Assembly (NCBI GenBank): GCA_902465265.1
Contig: CABQMF010000003.1
Coordinates: forward strand, 1-64,000
Direction of reading: 5' to 3'
Source: an uncultured Collinsella sp.
Lineage (GTDB): Bacteria; Actinomycetota; Coriobacteriia; Coriobacteriales; Coriobacteriaceae
Length of the DNA stretch: 64,000 bases
Part shown: positions 25,421 to 34,972 of the stretch, one piece after another
Numbering within the stretch: the stretch's first letter is position 1
Layout: the number at the start of each line of letters is the position of its first letter
The notes under the pieces: generated by a model
Told to the model about the DNA's origin: nothing
The model's database searches: none
Seen by the model: the letters and a program-made list of their open reading frames with translations, nothing else
Position numbers and translations under genes: made by a program

Positions 25421-26743
25421 ATGGCCTTCGAGAGTGTCAACTATCAGTGCCCCGCATGTGGCGGCCCCCTTCACTTTGCCAGTGCCGAGCAAAAGCTCGT
25501 CTGCGACTACTGCGATTCGCGTTTTGAAGTCGAAGAAGTCGAGGCCCTCTATCGCGAGCGCCAGGACAAGGCAGATGCCAAAGCCGATGCCGCAGCCGCG
25601 GCCCCCAAGCCTGCTGTCGACGATGCCGTGCAGGAGCTGGCTCAAAACGCCGGCTACGTCTGCTCGTCGTGCGGTGCCGAGCTGGTCTCGGACGGCACCG
25701 TCGCCGTTACCACCTGTCCGTACTGCGGCAACTCTGCCGTGGCACCCGGCCAGCTCTCGGGCGACTTCTCGCCCGACCTGGTGATTCCGTTTAAGCTCGG
25801 GCGCGACGATGTCACGGCCGCACTCAAGGAGCACTACAAGGGCAAGATCCTGCTGCCCAAGAGCTTTGTCACCGGCAACCATATCGACGAAGTCCAAGGC
25901 GTCTACGTGCCGTTTTGGCTCTACGGCGCCCGCGTTGACGGCGAAGTGTGCTTTGATGCGACCAACGAGACCGTGACTGAGGAATCCGATCGCACCGTCA
26001 CGACCACCGACCACTACGACGCCTACCGTAAAGGCAATATCTCGTTTGAGCGCGTGCCCGTCGACGGATCGTCCAAGATGCCCGACGGCCATATGGACGC
26101 CATCGAGCCGTTTGACTACGACGCGCTGCGCCCGTTCTCAGTCGCGTATATGCCCGGCTACATCGCCAACCGCTACGACGAGGATTGCGAAACCTGCAAG
26201 GCGCGCGCCGAGCGCCGCATGGAGGAGAGTACGATCTCGGCCCTGCGCGAGACCGTCGTCGACGAGTATGACGACGCCACAGTCGAAAGCAAGCAGCTCG
26301 ACTACACCTGGGAAGACAGCGACTACGCCCTGTTTCCCGTGTGGATGCTCTCCACCTCGTGGAACGGCAAGAGCTACCTGTTTGCCATGAACGGCCAGAC
26401 CGGTCGCATGGTCGGCGAGCTCCCCTGCTCCAAGCCCAAGCTCGCCATTGCCTCGGTGCTGCTCTTTGTGATTGGGTTTGTCCTCTCCCAGATTCTCTTT
26501 ATGGGTGGGAATGCCTTCGATCCGGATTACCTCACCTTTGATGTCGAGGGCATCCTCATCAACATCGTCGCGCCGCTGATCATCGTGGTCATCGCAGACG
26601 TGCTGCTGGTGGGCCAGCTCAAGACAGCCAACGAGGCCACCCACGCCGATTACTACTGCGGAGACCTCGACCTGACCGAGAAGCACGACACCTTCAGCCA
26701 CACCGAGACCTCGGTCGTCATGAAGGACAACAAGGACGATTAG
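25421..26743 (+). CDS. Zinc-ribbon membrane protein (YdjG-like)
   Basis: 440 residues: a TFIIB-type zinc ribbon at the N-terminus (Cys10, Cys13, Cys28, Cys31), a second ribbon near 77-105 (CSSCG...CPYCGN), a long soluble region, and two hydrophobic segments near the C-terminus (about 345-365 and 383-404). Bacillus YdjG, which brings PspA to the membrane under envelope stress, has a similar ribbon-plus-membrane layout and is encoded beside an SPFH protein, as here. No pspA-like gene lies in this window. Probably a membrane-tethered adaptor; the YdjG link is inference. Confidence 0.7.
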   Translation: MAFESVNYQCPACGGPLHFASAEQKLVCDYCDSRFEVEEVEALYRERQDKADAKADAAAAAPKPAVDDAVQELAQNAGYVCSSCGAELVSDGTVAVTTCPYCGNSAVAPGQLSGDFSPDLVIPFKLGRDDVTAALKEHYKGKILLPKSFVTGNHIDEVQGVYVPFWLYGARVDGEVCFDATNETVTEESDRTVTTTDHYDAYRKGNISFERVPVDGSSKMPDGHMDAIEPFDYDALRPFSVAYMPGYIANRYDEDCETCKARAERRMEESTISALRETVVDEYDDATVESKQLDYTWEDSDYALFPVWMLSTSWNGKSYLFAMNGQTGRMVGELPCSKPKLAIASVLLFVIGFVLSQILFMGGNAFDPDYLTFDVEGILINIVAPLIIVVIADVLLVGQLKTANEATHADYYCGDLDLTEKHDTFSHTETSVVMKDNKDD

Positions 26744-26791
26744 CCATTCTGACCAATACCACCCGGCCTTTGACGAGAAAGGAAGATCACC

Positions 26792-28033
26792 ATGGGACTC
26801 TTGAAAGCTGGATTGGGTGCTGCCGGCGGCGTCATGGCCGACCAGTGGAAGGAATTTATCTATTGCGAATCGATGCCCGCTGACGTCTTGGCCTGCAAGG
26901 GCAGCAAGCGCACCGGCGGCCGCAGCTCCAACACGCGCGGCGAGGACAACGTCATCTCCAACGGCTCGGTCATCGCCGTCAACGACGGCCAGGGCATGCT
27001 CGTGGTGCAAAACGGCAAGATCATCGAGGTTGCGCTGGAGCCTGGCGAGTTTGTCTTTGACACCGGCAGCGAGCCGAGCGTCTTTAGCGGCAACCTGGGC
27101 GACTCCATCAAGGAGACGTTCGCCAATATCGGCAGCCGCTTTACCTTTGGCGGCGACGCGGGCAAAGACCAGCGCGTCTACTTTATCAACACCAAGGAGA
27201 TCATCGGCAACAAGTACGGCACCGCCTCGCCTGTGCCCTTCCGCGTGGTCGATAACAACATTGGCCTGGATGTCGACATCTCCGTTCGCTGCAACGGCGA
27301 GTATTCGTACCGCATCACCAACCCGCTGCTGTTCTACACCAACGTGTGCGGCAACGTGACCGATAGCTACACGCGCGATAAGATCGACAGCCAGCTTAAG
27401 TCCGAGCTGCTCACCGCTCTGCAGCCCGCCTTTGCCAAGATCTCGGAGATGGGCATCCGCTACAGCGCCATCCCCGGCCACACCACCGAGCTCGCCCGCG
27501 CACTCAACGAGGTCCTCTCGGCCGACTGGCGCGACCTGCGCGGCGTCGAGATCGTGAGCTTTGGCGTCAACTCCATCGCCGCCTCGCAAGAGGACGAGCA
27601 AATGATCAAGGACCTGCAGAAGGCCGCGGTCATGCGCGATCCCACCATGGCAGCCGCCAACATCGCCAGCGCCCAGAGCGATGCGATGCGCGCAGCAGCC
27701 GCCAACCCCAACGGCGCGATGGCAGGCTTCATGGGCATGGGCATGGCGGGCGGCATGGGCGGCATGAACGCCAGCCAGCTGTTCGCCGCCGGCCAGGCAC
27801 AGCAGCAGGCTGCCCCGCAGCCGGCTCCGGCTCCCGCCCCCGCACCGGCACCCGCTGCCGCACCTGCGGCCGGCGCATGGACCTGCAGCTGCGGCGCCAC
27901 CAACACCGGCAAGTTCTGCCCCGAGTGCGGCAGCCCCGCACCCGCCCCGGCACCGGCCAAGTGGTTCTGCCCCAACTGCGGTAGCGAAAACGGCGGCAAG
28001 TTCTGCAGCAACTGCGGAACACCCAGACCCTAG
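26792..28033 (+). CDS. SPFH-domain protein with C-terminal zinc ribbons (YdjI-like)
   Basis: 413 residues: a short N-terminal helix, an SPFH/band-7-like domain (about 20-290, QWKEFIYCESMPADVLACKG ... ALNEVLSADW), Met/Gly-rich and Ala/Pro-rich linkers (about 305-360), and two zinc ribbons at the end (CSCGATNTGKFCPECG; CPNCGSENGGKFCSNCG). The same architecture occurs in Bacillus YdjI and in proteins loosely annotated as virion core proteins. SPFH proteins form membrane-attached rings. As third gene of the zinc-ribbon operon it probably assembles with the YdjG-like protein in an envelope-stress complex. Confidence 0.82.
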   Translation: MGLLKAGLGAAGGVMADQWKEFIYCESMPADVLACKGSKRTGGRSSNTRGEDNVISNGSVIAVNDGQGMLVVQNGKIIEVALEPGEFVFDTGSEPSVFSGNLGDSIKETFANIGSRFTFGGDAGKDQRVYFINTKEIIGNKYGTASPVPFRVVDNNIGLDVDISVRCNGEYSYRITNPLLFYTNVCGNVTDSYTRDKIDSQLKSELLTALQPAFAKISEMGIRYSAIPGHTTELARALNEVLSADWRDLRGVEIVSFGVNSIAASQEDEQMIKDLQKAAVMRDPTMAAANIASAQSDAMRAAAANPNGAMAGFMGMGMAGGMGGMNASQLFAAGQAQQQAAPQPAPAPAPAPAPAAAPAAGAWTCSCGATNTGKFCPECGSPAPAPAPAKWFCPNCGSENGGKFCSNCGTPRP

Positions 28034-28113
28034 CCCCTTTATCTGGTAATTGGCGGGGGTTCCGCCACCCCCGCATTTGCTTCTATGGGTTTCGTTCGAT
28101 AAAGGAGGACACC

Positions 28114-28956
28114 ATGAAGACAACGTTCAAAAAGTCCGTACTCGCATTCCTGACATGCGTCCTGGCGCTCGCCTTTGCCCTGACGGGCTGCAGCGGCGGC
28201 GGCAAGGACCCCAAGGCCAACTTCGTCGGCAGCTGGCAGTACTCGGGTGGAACCTTGGACGGCGAAGAGCTCACCGATGAGTACATGGATATGCTCAAGG
28301 AGTGGGGCCTCAACTGTATCCTGATCCTCGACGAAGACGGCACGGGCGTCCTCGACATGTTCCTTGAGGTCGCCGACCTGAAATGGGAGGCCAAGGACGC
28401 CACCACCGTAACGATTACCGCCGAAGATGAGTCGCACGACCTGAAGCTCAAGGACGACAAGCTCGTCCTCGAGGTGGATGGCGACAAGCTTATCTTTACG
28501 AAGTCCGACAAGGATCTGTCCGGTACGGTGAAGAAGGATCGCGAGGCGGCCGAGAAGGAAGAGGAGATCGATGAGGCCGTCGAAGACGACGATGTCCAGA
28601 GCGTCGAAATCTCCCCCGCCGTCACCGTCGCCGATGACGATCTGTGCACCATCACCATCACCGAGAAGTTCAAGGACGACTGGGGCGACATCGGCTTTGT
28701 CGTTAACATCACCAACAAGAGCGACAAGGACCTGACCTTCTACGCTCCCTCCGGCAAGACCAATGTCAACGGCACCATGAAAGACCCCTGGTTCTCGGCT
28801 CACCTGATGCCCGGCACCAACGCCACCGAGGAATTCACGTTCTCGAACGGCGAGCTTGACAGCCTTGACGACCTGGTCAACACGACCATCGGCATCGACG
28901 CCTATCTGACCGATTCCTACGAGGACGTCGCCTCCTACAGCGCAACCATCGCGTAA
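28114..28956 (+). CDS. Lipoprotein of unknown function
   Basis: 280 residues. A classic lipoprotein signal (MKTTFKK, hydrophobic run, lipobox LTGC with Cys near 26) places it on the outer face of the membrane. The mature part has a lipocalin-like repeated-strand region (GSWQYSGGTLDGEEL; about 38-140), a very acidic Glu/Asp/Lys linker (about 140-165), and an immunoglobulin-like beta domain (about 170-280, VVNITNKSDKDLTFYAPSG), similar to telomeric-repeat-like extracellular modules. AAAGGAGG ribosome site. It follows the SPFH operon by 80 bases and may be its extracytoplasmic partner. Confidence 0.75.
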   Translation: MKTTFKKSVLAFLTCVLALAFALTGCSGGGKDPKANFVGSWQYSGGTLDGEELTDEYMDMLKEWGLNCILILDEDGTGVLDMFLEVADLKWEAKDATTVTITAEDESHDLKLKDDKLVLEVDGDKLIFTKSDKDLSGTVKKDREAAEKEEEIDEAVEDDDVQSVEISPAVTVADDDLCTITITEKFKDDWGDIGFVVNITNKSDKDLTFYAPSGKTNVNGTMKDPWFSAHLMPGTNATEEFTFSNGELDSLDDLVNTTIGIDAYLTDSYEDVASYSATIA

Positions 28957-29004
28957 CGGCACGTAACATCAGCCGCGGATTGGCGGACACATCCGCGCAC
29001 ACCA

Positions 29005-29039
29005 GACGGGGCCGCAGGAGTTGATCCTGCGGCCCCGTC
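29005..29039. terminator. Bidirectional terminator
   Basis: GACGGGGCCGCAGG (29005-29018) and CCTGCGGCCCCGTC (29026-29039) pair perfectly, lying between the convergent lipoprotein and response-regulator genes. Confidence 0.8.
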
Positions 29040-29065
29040 GTTTATATGCCGATGCGCGACGAGCT

Positions 29066-29686
29066 TTAGCGCTCCATATTGGGGACGATGCTGCCCTCGG
29101 TCACCGCATGCACGGCCAGGCGCATGATGTTGTCGTAGCCGGTCTTGCTCAGGATCTCCGAGATGCGACGCTTGATGGTGCCCTCGCTCATAAACAGCTC
29201 GGCCGCAATCTCGCGACGGCTTTTGCCCTCGCAGGCAAGGCGCAAAATCGACAGCTCGACATCGTCGAGAGCTGCCGTGCCCGAAAAAATGCTCTCAGGC
29301 GGCTTGGGAAACGTGCAATAGCCCGCCAGCGTGGAGCGCATCACGGCGAACAGCTCGTCGATACCGACGTTCTTGTACACAAAGCTATCGACGCCCGCCT
29401 CGCGGGCCTGATCGACAAAGGTGATCTCGGGCATGCCGGTCATGATAATGATGCGACACTCGGGCAGCTGCTCCTTGATGCGCGCCGCCGCCACGATGCC
29501 GTTGGAATCATGCTCGGTGCATACGTCCATCAGTATCATGTCCGGACGCTCCTTGAGCGCGACACCCAAGGCCTCGGAGGCATCGGCGATGGCGGAAACA
29601 ACGGTCATATCGGGCTGATCGCCAACGGAGCGCGCCAGGCTCTCGCGCAGAATGGCCTGGTCTTCGACTATAAGGACGCGAATCAT
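29066..29686 (-). CDS. NarL/FixJ-type response regulator
   Basis: 206 residues: a receiver domain (1-120) with the acidic pocket Glu8/Asp9, the phosphorylatable Asp54 and the switch Thr/Lys pair (MTG; YKN), then a LuxR-type HTH (about 140-200, LACEGKSRREIAAELFMSEGTIKRRISEILSKTG shortened here). It binds DNA when phosphorylated by the kinase encoded just upstream, whose stop codon overlaps this start by 4 bases (ATGA). Third gene of a three-gene minus-strand operon. Confidence 0.92.
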   Translation of the reverse strand: MIRVLIVEDQAILRESLARSVGDQPDMTVVSAIADASEALGVALKERPDMILMDVCTEHDSNGIVAAARIKEQLPECRIIIMTGMPEITFVDQAREAGVDSFVYKNVGIDELFAVMRSTLAGYCTFPKPPESIFSGTAALDDVELSILRLACEGKSRREIAAELFMSEGTIKRRISEILSKTGYDNIMRLAVHAVTEGSIVPNMER

Positions 29687-31182
29687 GAGCTTCTCCTCCG
29701 AACAGCAGCGTTGGGCGTAAGCGGAATGGATACCGTAAGCGTAAAGGGTGGGGCGGCGTGGACCTCTAGGCTGCCACCCAGATCTTGCGCGACATGCCTC
29801 ATACCTGGGATACCCGTTCCCTCGCGATACGATACGGGGGCCGGCGCGCCGTCATTAGAGATGGTCATGCGCGCGATGTCGCATCCGTTCGACTCCTCCT
29901 GCCACAGGTGCACATGGACCTGGTGGGCCTGCGCGTGCTTGGTGGCGTTGGTCGAGGCCTCGCGGATAATCTGCAAAAAGGCCGCCGCGACACGCGCGTC
30001 CTCAGGCAGCGCACCCTCAACATCGATCTGCACACTCACCAGGCCAAAAGCATGGACGATATCACCCAGCTGCTCTGCAGGCTCGCTGGCACCGCCACTG
30101 CGCAAATCAGCGGCGATTGAGCGCAGCAACGGGTCAATCTGCTCGAGCGACTCATCGTCCAGACGCCCCTCCTCCAAATAGCGATGGAGGATGGACAGGC
30201 GCTGACCGATCACGTCGTGCACGCGGGCGCGCATACGCAGGTAGGCAGCATTGTTGGCGACCTTTTTAACTTCTTCGACCTGGGCTTGGAGCTCTTGGCC
30301 CGCAAGCTCAAGCAGGTGGTTGGCTTGCGCCAAGCGGTCATGAGCATGCGCGTACTCTGTCACATCAAGACCGATAATGCGCTCGAACGAACGGCCCGAA
30401 ACCATAACACGATCGCACACAAATAGGCGAATCTCGGCGGGAGAGACTTCGACCACCGCACGCGCCTCACCAAAGCGGTCCAGATTAATCCGCATACGGT
30501 TCCTGCTGCTTTCGGGCATTTGCATGCTAAGTTTGCGCAGGTCGTTCCATGTGCTGCTCATGTCGCGCAGATCGGTTGGCATATGAAGTTCCACCAGGTT
30601 TTTACGCATGCAGCGGTTCATGAGCAGCGGACGGCCCCTCGGGTCTAGATACAGAATGCCCACGGGAATCACGTTGATGGTCTCGATCGTCGAGAACGTG
30701 GTGATATCCTCCTGGCGGTTACGGACGTCCATCAAGAGCGCCGCGATGGAACGGAACAGGAAGAACGCTCCCTCTGCGATAAGGACAACGGTCCACGCCG
30801 AGCCCATGGCAAAAACCACCGGCGGTGTAACGGCGACAACAAGCAGCAGCTCGACCAGCATGACGGGGCGACGATAGTGCACCATAAGCACCACGCCATA
30901 GGCAAAGATCGCGGCATTGAGCCACAACGCTCCGCCCATTGCCCTGGCGCAAACGTCAAGCGGCGCCACCAGATACGAGCCAGACGACGCGAATAAGATG
31001 AGCGCCGAAATCATCAGGTGAAGCACAAGGCTCGCCTCGTAGGCGCAAATCACCTTACGGTTATAGGACGAGCGACGCGACGCGATAAGCGGAACGTGAA
31101 TGGTCTGCAAGCACGCCGCCAGGGCAAAGGCCACGTCGAGCGCGACAATCTGGGGAAGAATGAGCGAAATCTGCATCGTCAC
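29683..31182 (-). CDS. NarL-type membrane histidine kinase
   Basis: 499 residues: about six N-terminal membrane helices (5-150), a PAS-like segment (about 160-275), a coiled coil, the phosphoacceptor block RARVHDVIGQRLS (His322) typical of HisKA_3 kinases, and an ATPase domain with the N box REASTNATKHA and a G box GTGIPGM. It phosphorylates the response regulator encoded downstream. The GTG at 31182 gives a 4-base overlap with the upstream gene; an ATG at 31176 is in frame and has a better spaced GGTGAG site, so the first two residues are uncertain. Confidence 0.9.
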   Translation of the reverse strand: MTMQISLILPQIVALDVAFALAACLQTIHVPLIASRRSSYNRKVICAYEASLVLHLMISALILFASSGSYLVAPLDVCARAMGGALWLNAAIFAYGVVLMVHYRRPVMLVELLLVVAVTPPVVFAMGSAWTVVLIAEGAFFLFRSIAALLMDVRNRQEDITTFSTIETINVIPVGILYLDPRGRPLLMNRCMRKNLVELHMPTDLRDMSSTWNDLRKLSMQMPESSRNRMRINLDRFGEARAVVEVSPAEIRLFVCDRVMVSGRSFERIIGLDVTEYAHAHDRLAQANHLLELAGQELQAQVEEVKKVANNAAYLRMRARVHDVIGQRLSILHRYLEEGRLDDESLEQIDPLLRSIAADLRSGGASEPAEQLGDIVHAFGLVSVQIDVEGALPEDARVAAAFLQIIREASTNATKHAQAHQVHVHLWQEESNGCDIARMTISNDGAPAPVSYREGTGIPGMRHVAQDLGGSLEVHAAPPFTLTVSIPLTPNAAVRRRSS

Positions 31183-33062
31183 TCACCTGCCCGCGGCATC
31201 AAGACGATCATGCGCAGCTGGCCGGGCTCGCCCTCAAAGCGGTATGCCACGTTGCGCCCTTGCAGAGCGCTTTCGAGCTCTTGCGCAGCGGGCGTCTGCG
31301 AAAGATCTTCATCATCGTTGGAAAAAAGCGTGGCACGCAGCTCGACACTGCATCGGTCATGGTCGCCCAAGTGATACATAAGCGCCGGATGGTCGGTGGT
31401 GTAGGCAAAAAACGCAAAGTCGTACACGCAGTCGTACAGGGCGCTTACCGTACTGGCGTGCAACGGGCGCCGTATGGCGATAATCGAGGCGCAATCGATA
31501 TCGATGGTGCGCAGGTCGCTTGCGAGCTCGTTGGCAATGAGCTGAATGCGGTCGCGATCAAAACCGCTCTCCCCGTGCTGCGCCAACGCGAGCGACCCCT
31601 TGCGCTTGCAATAGGCGACGAGCATCTTGGCGCGCTGCAGCATGCGGTAACGCTCGTGCGAAGACGCTTCGTCGGTCAACGGCGGCAGCGAGCTCAGTAG
31701 GTCGTACATCCCTTCGAGCGCGCGGGCAAGCGCTTGGTCCACGTCTTGGACCAGCAAGGTCTCGGCCTCTTGATCTGCCAAATGCGTCTTAAGGTCGTAG
31801 TCGGCGGCGAGCAGCTCGTTTTGACGCTGCAGCTCCATGCGACGATGCGCCAGTTCACGGTTAAGCTCGTTGAGCTCCGACACGTCTTGGGCAAGCAGGG
31901 CCGATCCGCCCAGCAGCGGAAAGGCGCGATACATTACATCGGGATCGGACGCCACGGCAAAGGCATGGGCGCGGCCGTGCTCCTGGGTCCGCAACTCCTC
32001 GCGCACGCCCTCTGGGATCGGCTTTGACACTGGCGTGGCATAGACTTCCTGCAAGTCGCGCGTTAGAACTTTGAGGTCAAGCGGCAAGGTGCCGAAAATA
32101 CCGGCGATGTCGTGATATGACGGAATGACACCGCAATCGAGGCAGATTTCCATCGCTACCACGCACAGGACGCAATAGACGAGCGAAAAGTTGAGCCTCC
32201 ATGCCCAGGGCACGCGCAGCGCATATGAGATGGCAAAGAATGCGCCGCCCAGCAGCACGAGCGCCGCCGTACCCGAAAAACGTTGGATGTGGAAAGACGA
32301 GGACCGGCCCACCAGGATAAAAAAGGCCACGAAGTTAAAGGCCGTCCACACTAAGACGGCACCGTAGCCCCAACCGTATGTGTAATCGTTGCTCCAGGTT
32401 CCACTCGATCGATCGAAGTGGAAGACCTGCTGATGAACATCGTTAGTGAGCACAAAGCCAATAAGCAGGACAGCCATGACCCACAAAACGGTGCGGTACC
32501 GACGCCCCATACGATGCTGTTCCAAACCCGCAAGGCGCAGGCCGCAGAGCTGGTAGAGCAGCGGAATGAGCGTCATGGGCACGTAGTACAGGTACCACAG
32601 CACGGTGGCATAAAACGGCGTGAACGACTTATATTTGAGGATGACCTCGATCATCCACAGGGCGCAAATAGCGGCGATGGCAACAAGGCGGCGGCGCAAG
32701 ACGTAGTCCAAGCAACGCGGGTACGCCAACACACCCCAGATCGAAAGTGCAATTGCAGCGACAAGCAGCGGGAGAGAGCTCGAATGGACGAGCGCATCCA
32801 CGACTTCTTCGGACACCTCACTATAGACGGGCGTGGTGTTGGAAAGCTTGAAATCTGAGGCGAACAACGCCGGCAAGACTGCCAAAAGTATAAGGAACAG
32901 CGCAGTGGTGACACCGGCGATAGCGAAGACGCGGCGGCGGTATACACGATGCGTTATGCCAACAAGGAATCGCGGCATGGCGAAGAGCCTGCCGCCCTTG
33001 GGATCCGCAACCGGCGCGGTCCGGGCGGCCGCGTGGCCGATATGTCGCTCGCGGATACCCAT
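31179..33062 (-). CDS. 7TM sensor with apparently non-catalytic kinase-like C-terminus
   Basis: 627 residues: eight or so hydrophobic segments (about 40-325, with LTNDVHQQVFHF typical of 7TM histidine-kinase sensors), a long coiled coil (about 395-450), then a helical and beta region where DHp and ATPase domains would be. I find no H-box His followed by acidic residue, no N box Asn and no GxG lid; the expected N-box helix reads YDCVYDFAFFAYTT. It therefore looks like a pseudokinase partner. It is the first gene of the operon with the true kinase and regulator, overlapping the kinase gene by 4 bases. An internal start at Met29 (32978) behind GGCAGG is possible. Confidence 0.75.
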   Translation of the reverse strand: MGIRERHIGHAAARTAPVADPKGGRLFAMPRFLVGITHRVYRRRVFAIAGVTTALFLILLAVLPALFASDFKLSNTTPVYSEVSEEVVDALVHSSSLPLLVAAIALSIWGVLAYPRCLDYVLRRRLVAIAAICALWMIEVILKYKSFTPFYATVLWYLYYVPMTLIPLLYQLCGLRLAGLEQHRMGRRYRTVLWVMAVLLIGFVLTNDVHQQVFHFDRSSGTWSNDYTYGWGYGAVLVWTAFNFVAFFILVGRSSSFHIQRFSGTAALVLLGGAFFAISYALRVPWAWRLNFSLVYCVLCVVAMEICLDCGVIPSYHDIAGIFGTLPLDLKVLTRDLQEVYATPVSKPIPEGVREELRTQEHGRAHAFAVASDPDVMYRAFPLLGGSALLAQDVSELNELNRELAHRRMELQRQNELLAADYDLKTHLADQEAETLLVQDVDQALARALEGMYDLLSSLPPLTDEASSHERYRMLQRAKMLVAYCKRKGSLALAQHGESGFDRDRIQLIANELASDLRTIDIDCASIIAIRRPLHASTVSALYDCVYDFAFFAYTTDHPALMYHLGDHDRCSVELRATLFSNDDEDLSQTPAAQELESALQGRNVAYRFEGEPGQLRMIVLMPRAGE

Positions 33063-33129
33063 AGTACTTTTAGTGTACCGACAGATGGGTCAAAAAAGCG
33101 GGCCGCATGTCCCAAAATCCGCAGACGGC

Positions 33130-33168
33130 AACGCGCCCGGCGAGCAGTTGATGCTCGCCGGGCGCGTT
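33130..33168. terminator. 17-bp perfect hairpin, second copy of the CCCGGCGAGCA type
   Basis: AACGCGCCCGGCGAGCA (33130-33146) pairs with 33152-33168. It lies between divergent promoters rather than behind a gene, so its terminator role is doubtful; sequence is nearly identical to 24448-24476. Confidence 0.5.
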
Positions 33169-33287
33169 CGCATCGGGATGCCCATCAAGGAAGTGGCGTT
33201 GCGCGTGTCCCTTCTGGGCCATGCGGCTCAAAATCGCGGCGTGATGTGGATGACTGGGGTCGAATTAGCAGCATTTCGAGTCTGACT

Positions 33288-33317
33288 TTGATATCGAGAT
33301 TGGTTCTTTATTAAAAT
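33288..33317 (+). promoter_or_regulatory. Promoter of the membrane LuxR regulator gene
   Basis: TTGATA (33288-33293), 18 bases, TAAAAT (33312-33317); both hexamers are close to consensus and lie 36 bases before the start codon. Confidence 0.6.
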
Positions 33318-33352
33318 AGAATTCCAGACAATTGAGTGGCCGGGGGTTAACC

Positions 33353-34897
33353 ATGAGGGGCATGGGAGACACAACCGCATATTTGCGTCGGGGCATTCGG
33401 GAGATTATATGCCTGGCGCTGTTCTTCTTCACGTTTTTGACGTGCGAGTATCTCTTTGATGTGCATATGGCCGAGTTTGTGTCTCCAAACGAGGTCGTTA
33501 TTTTTGAGAGCCTTGTCATCGGCGCGAGCGCGATTGGCTTTTTTGTGCGTCCCGTTCTGTACTATCGCCGTCTCCATGCCATCGACGCGACGAGCGACAT
33601 CACAGGCGTTTTGCTGGTGGCGGCATTGCTGCTGTTGATTATGGCGGTTCAGGTTCAGGTGGTAATTGCCGGCGGTTTGGTGGCGTGCTGTGCACTGGGC
33701 TATTGCGGATCGACCGCCCATGCCAATCTTGCGCGGCGTTTTGCGCAGACGCCCTGTTTAGCGCGCGCCGTGGCGGTTTCCTATGCTGCGGGCATTTTGG
33801 TACAGGTGCTCAACCATATGGCGATGCCTGCGGGCATTCCCCAGCAGTCTGTTCTCATTGCCTGTGCGATTGCGCTGGTGGGGTTGCTTCACGGTGTCCG
33901 CCGCGCTAAATTGCGCGATGAGCCTGCGTCCGAGTTCGAGGTCGAGATTACCGAGCTATCGGTCGATGCGTCGGAGCGTGGCGCCAGGTGGCACGATGAC
34001 CCCGAGGCAAAGACGGCCTTTCAGGGTGCCGTGGTGCGTCTGACGGTGGCGACCGCTTGCCTCACCGGCGTGTTCGCGGCCCTCAATGCCGGCCTTACGA
34101 CCTCGCATGCCGCTGGCACTATCGATCTGGGCGACTGGCCGCGTTTGCTGCTGGTTGTGAGCTCCCTTGCCGCCGGCGTCCTGTATGACCTGCGTGGGCG
34201 TTCGTATATGAATATCATCATGACGTGCGCCGCCATGCTGTCCACGCTCTCGTTCTTTGTGCTTATCACCGATGGCAACAGTGGCAACACGCTTGTCGCC
34301 ACGATTATCTTTTACCTTGGCACGGGCTTTTTCGTGGTGTTCTTCACCGCGAAGTTCGCCGCGATTTCGATGTATGCCCGCTGGGCGTATCTGTGGCCGT
34401 GCATGGGCCGTGTTATCAACAACGTTTGCTCGATACTCGTGACGGCTCCGGCGGTGGCGATTATCTCGAGTCAAAACGTGCTGGCGGCAGTGAGCGTCGT
34501 GCTCGTGCTGTTTGTCGGCATCGCGATTTCGCTGTTAGGACAGTTTGGACAAGACGGTGAGGGCGAGGCGACGCACGGCGGGCTGGCGCTTGCCACCGAC
34601 GATCTTGGCGTGAGCTGTGAGCCCGGCCAGGCCGACACGGTGCCCCTGGAGGCGCCGGAGCTTTCGTTTGACGATCGGCTCGATGGCTTCGTTGCCGCCT
34701 TTGGGCTCACCAAGCGCGAGCGCGATGTTCTGGAGGCACTGGTAGTTTCGGACGACAGCGTGCAGGACGTGGCGGCGGCACTCTTCCTTTCGCGCTCCAC
34801 GCTCTATCGCCACATCGCTTCGATCAACAAAAAGACCGGTGCCGCCTCGCGCGTAGCCCTCATCAACTTCTTCTGGTCCTGGACACCCCAAGACTAG
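33353..34897 (+). CDS. Membrane-bound LuxR regulator with MFS-like N-terminal module
   Basis: 514 residues: about twelve hydrophobic segments in two groups of six (15-195 and 235-415) resembling an MFS fold, an acidic linker, and a C-terminal LuxR HTH (about 450-510, LTKRERDVLEALVVSDDSV ... FLSRSTLYRHIASINKKTG). There is no receiver domain. This one-component design, membrane module plus cytoplasmic HTH, is greatly expanded in Coriobacteriia and is thought to sense small molecules at the membrane. Start ATG six bases after GGGGG; a TTG at 33332 is in frame but poorly placed. Target genes unknown; the gene stands alone. Confidence 0.85.
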   Translation: MRGMGDTTAYLRRGIREIICLALFFFTFLTCEYLFDVHMAEFVSPNEVVIFESLVIGASAIGFFVRPVLYYRRLHAIDATSDITGVLLVAALLLLIMAVQVQVVIAGGLVACCALGYCGSTAHANLARRFAQTPCLARAVAVSYAAGILVQVLNHMAMPAGIPQQSVLIACAIALVGLLHGVRRAKLRDEPASEFEVEITELSVDASERGARWHDDPEAKTAFQGAVVRLTVATACLTGVFAALNAGLTTSHAAGTIDLGDWPRLLLVVSSLAAGVLYDLRGRSYMNIIMTCAAMLSTLSFFVLITDGNSGNTLVATIIFYLGTGFFVVFFTAKFAAISMYARWAYLWPCMGRVINNVCSILVTAPAVAIISSQNVLAAVSVVLVLFVGIAISLLGQFGQDGEGEATHGGLALATDDLGVSCEPGQADTVPLEAPELSFDDRLDGFVAAFGLTKRERDVLEALVVSDDSVQDVAAALFLSRSTLYRHIASINKKTGAASRVALINFFWSWTPQD

Positions 34898-34899
34898 CT

Positions 34900-34936
34900 A
34901 ACCACCACAAAGGGGACAGGCACCTTTGTGGTGGTT
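34900..34936. repeat. Dispersed CCACCACAAAGG palindrome, copy 2
   Basis: AACCACCACAAAGG (34900-34913) pairs with CCTTTGTGGTGGTT (34923-34936), followed by TTGCC. It sits between the convergent LuxR-type and mgtA genes and can end both transcripts. Confidence 0.75.
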
Positions 34937-34972
34937 TTGCCCTTGGTCTGTCTACTGCGGCGGCTCACCGTG

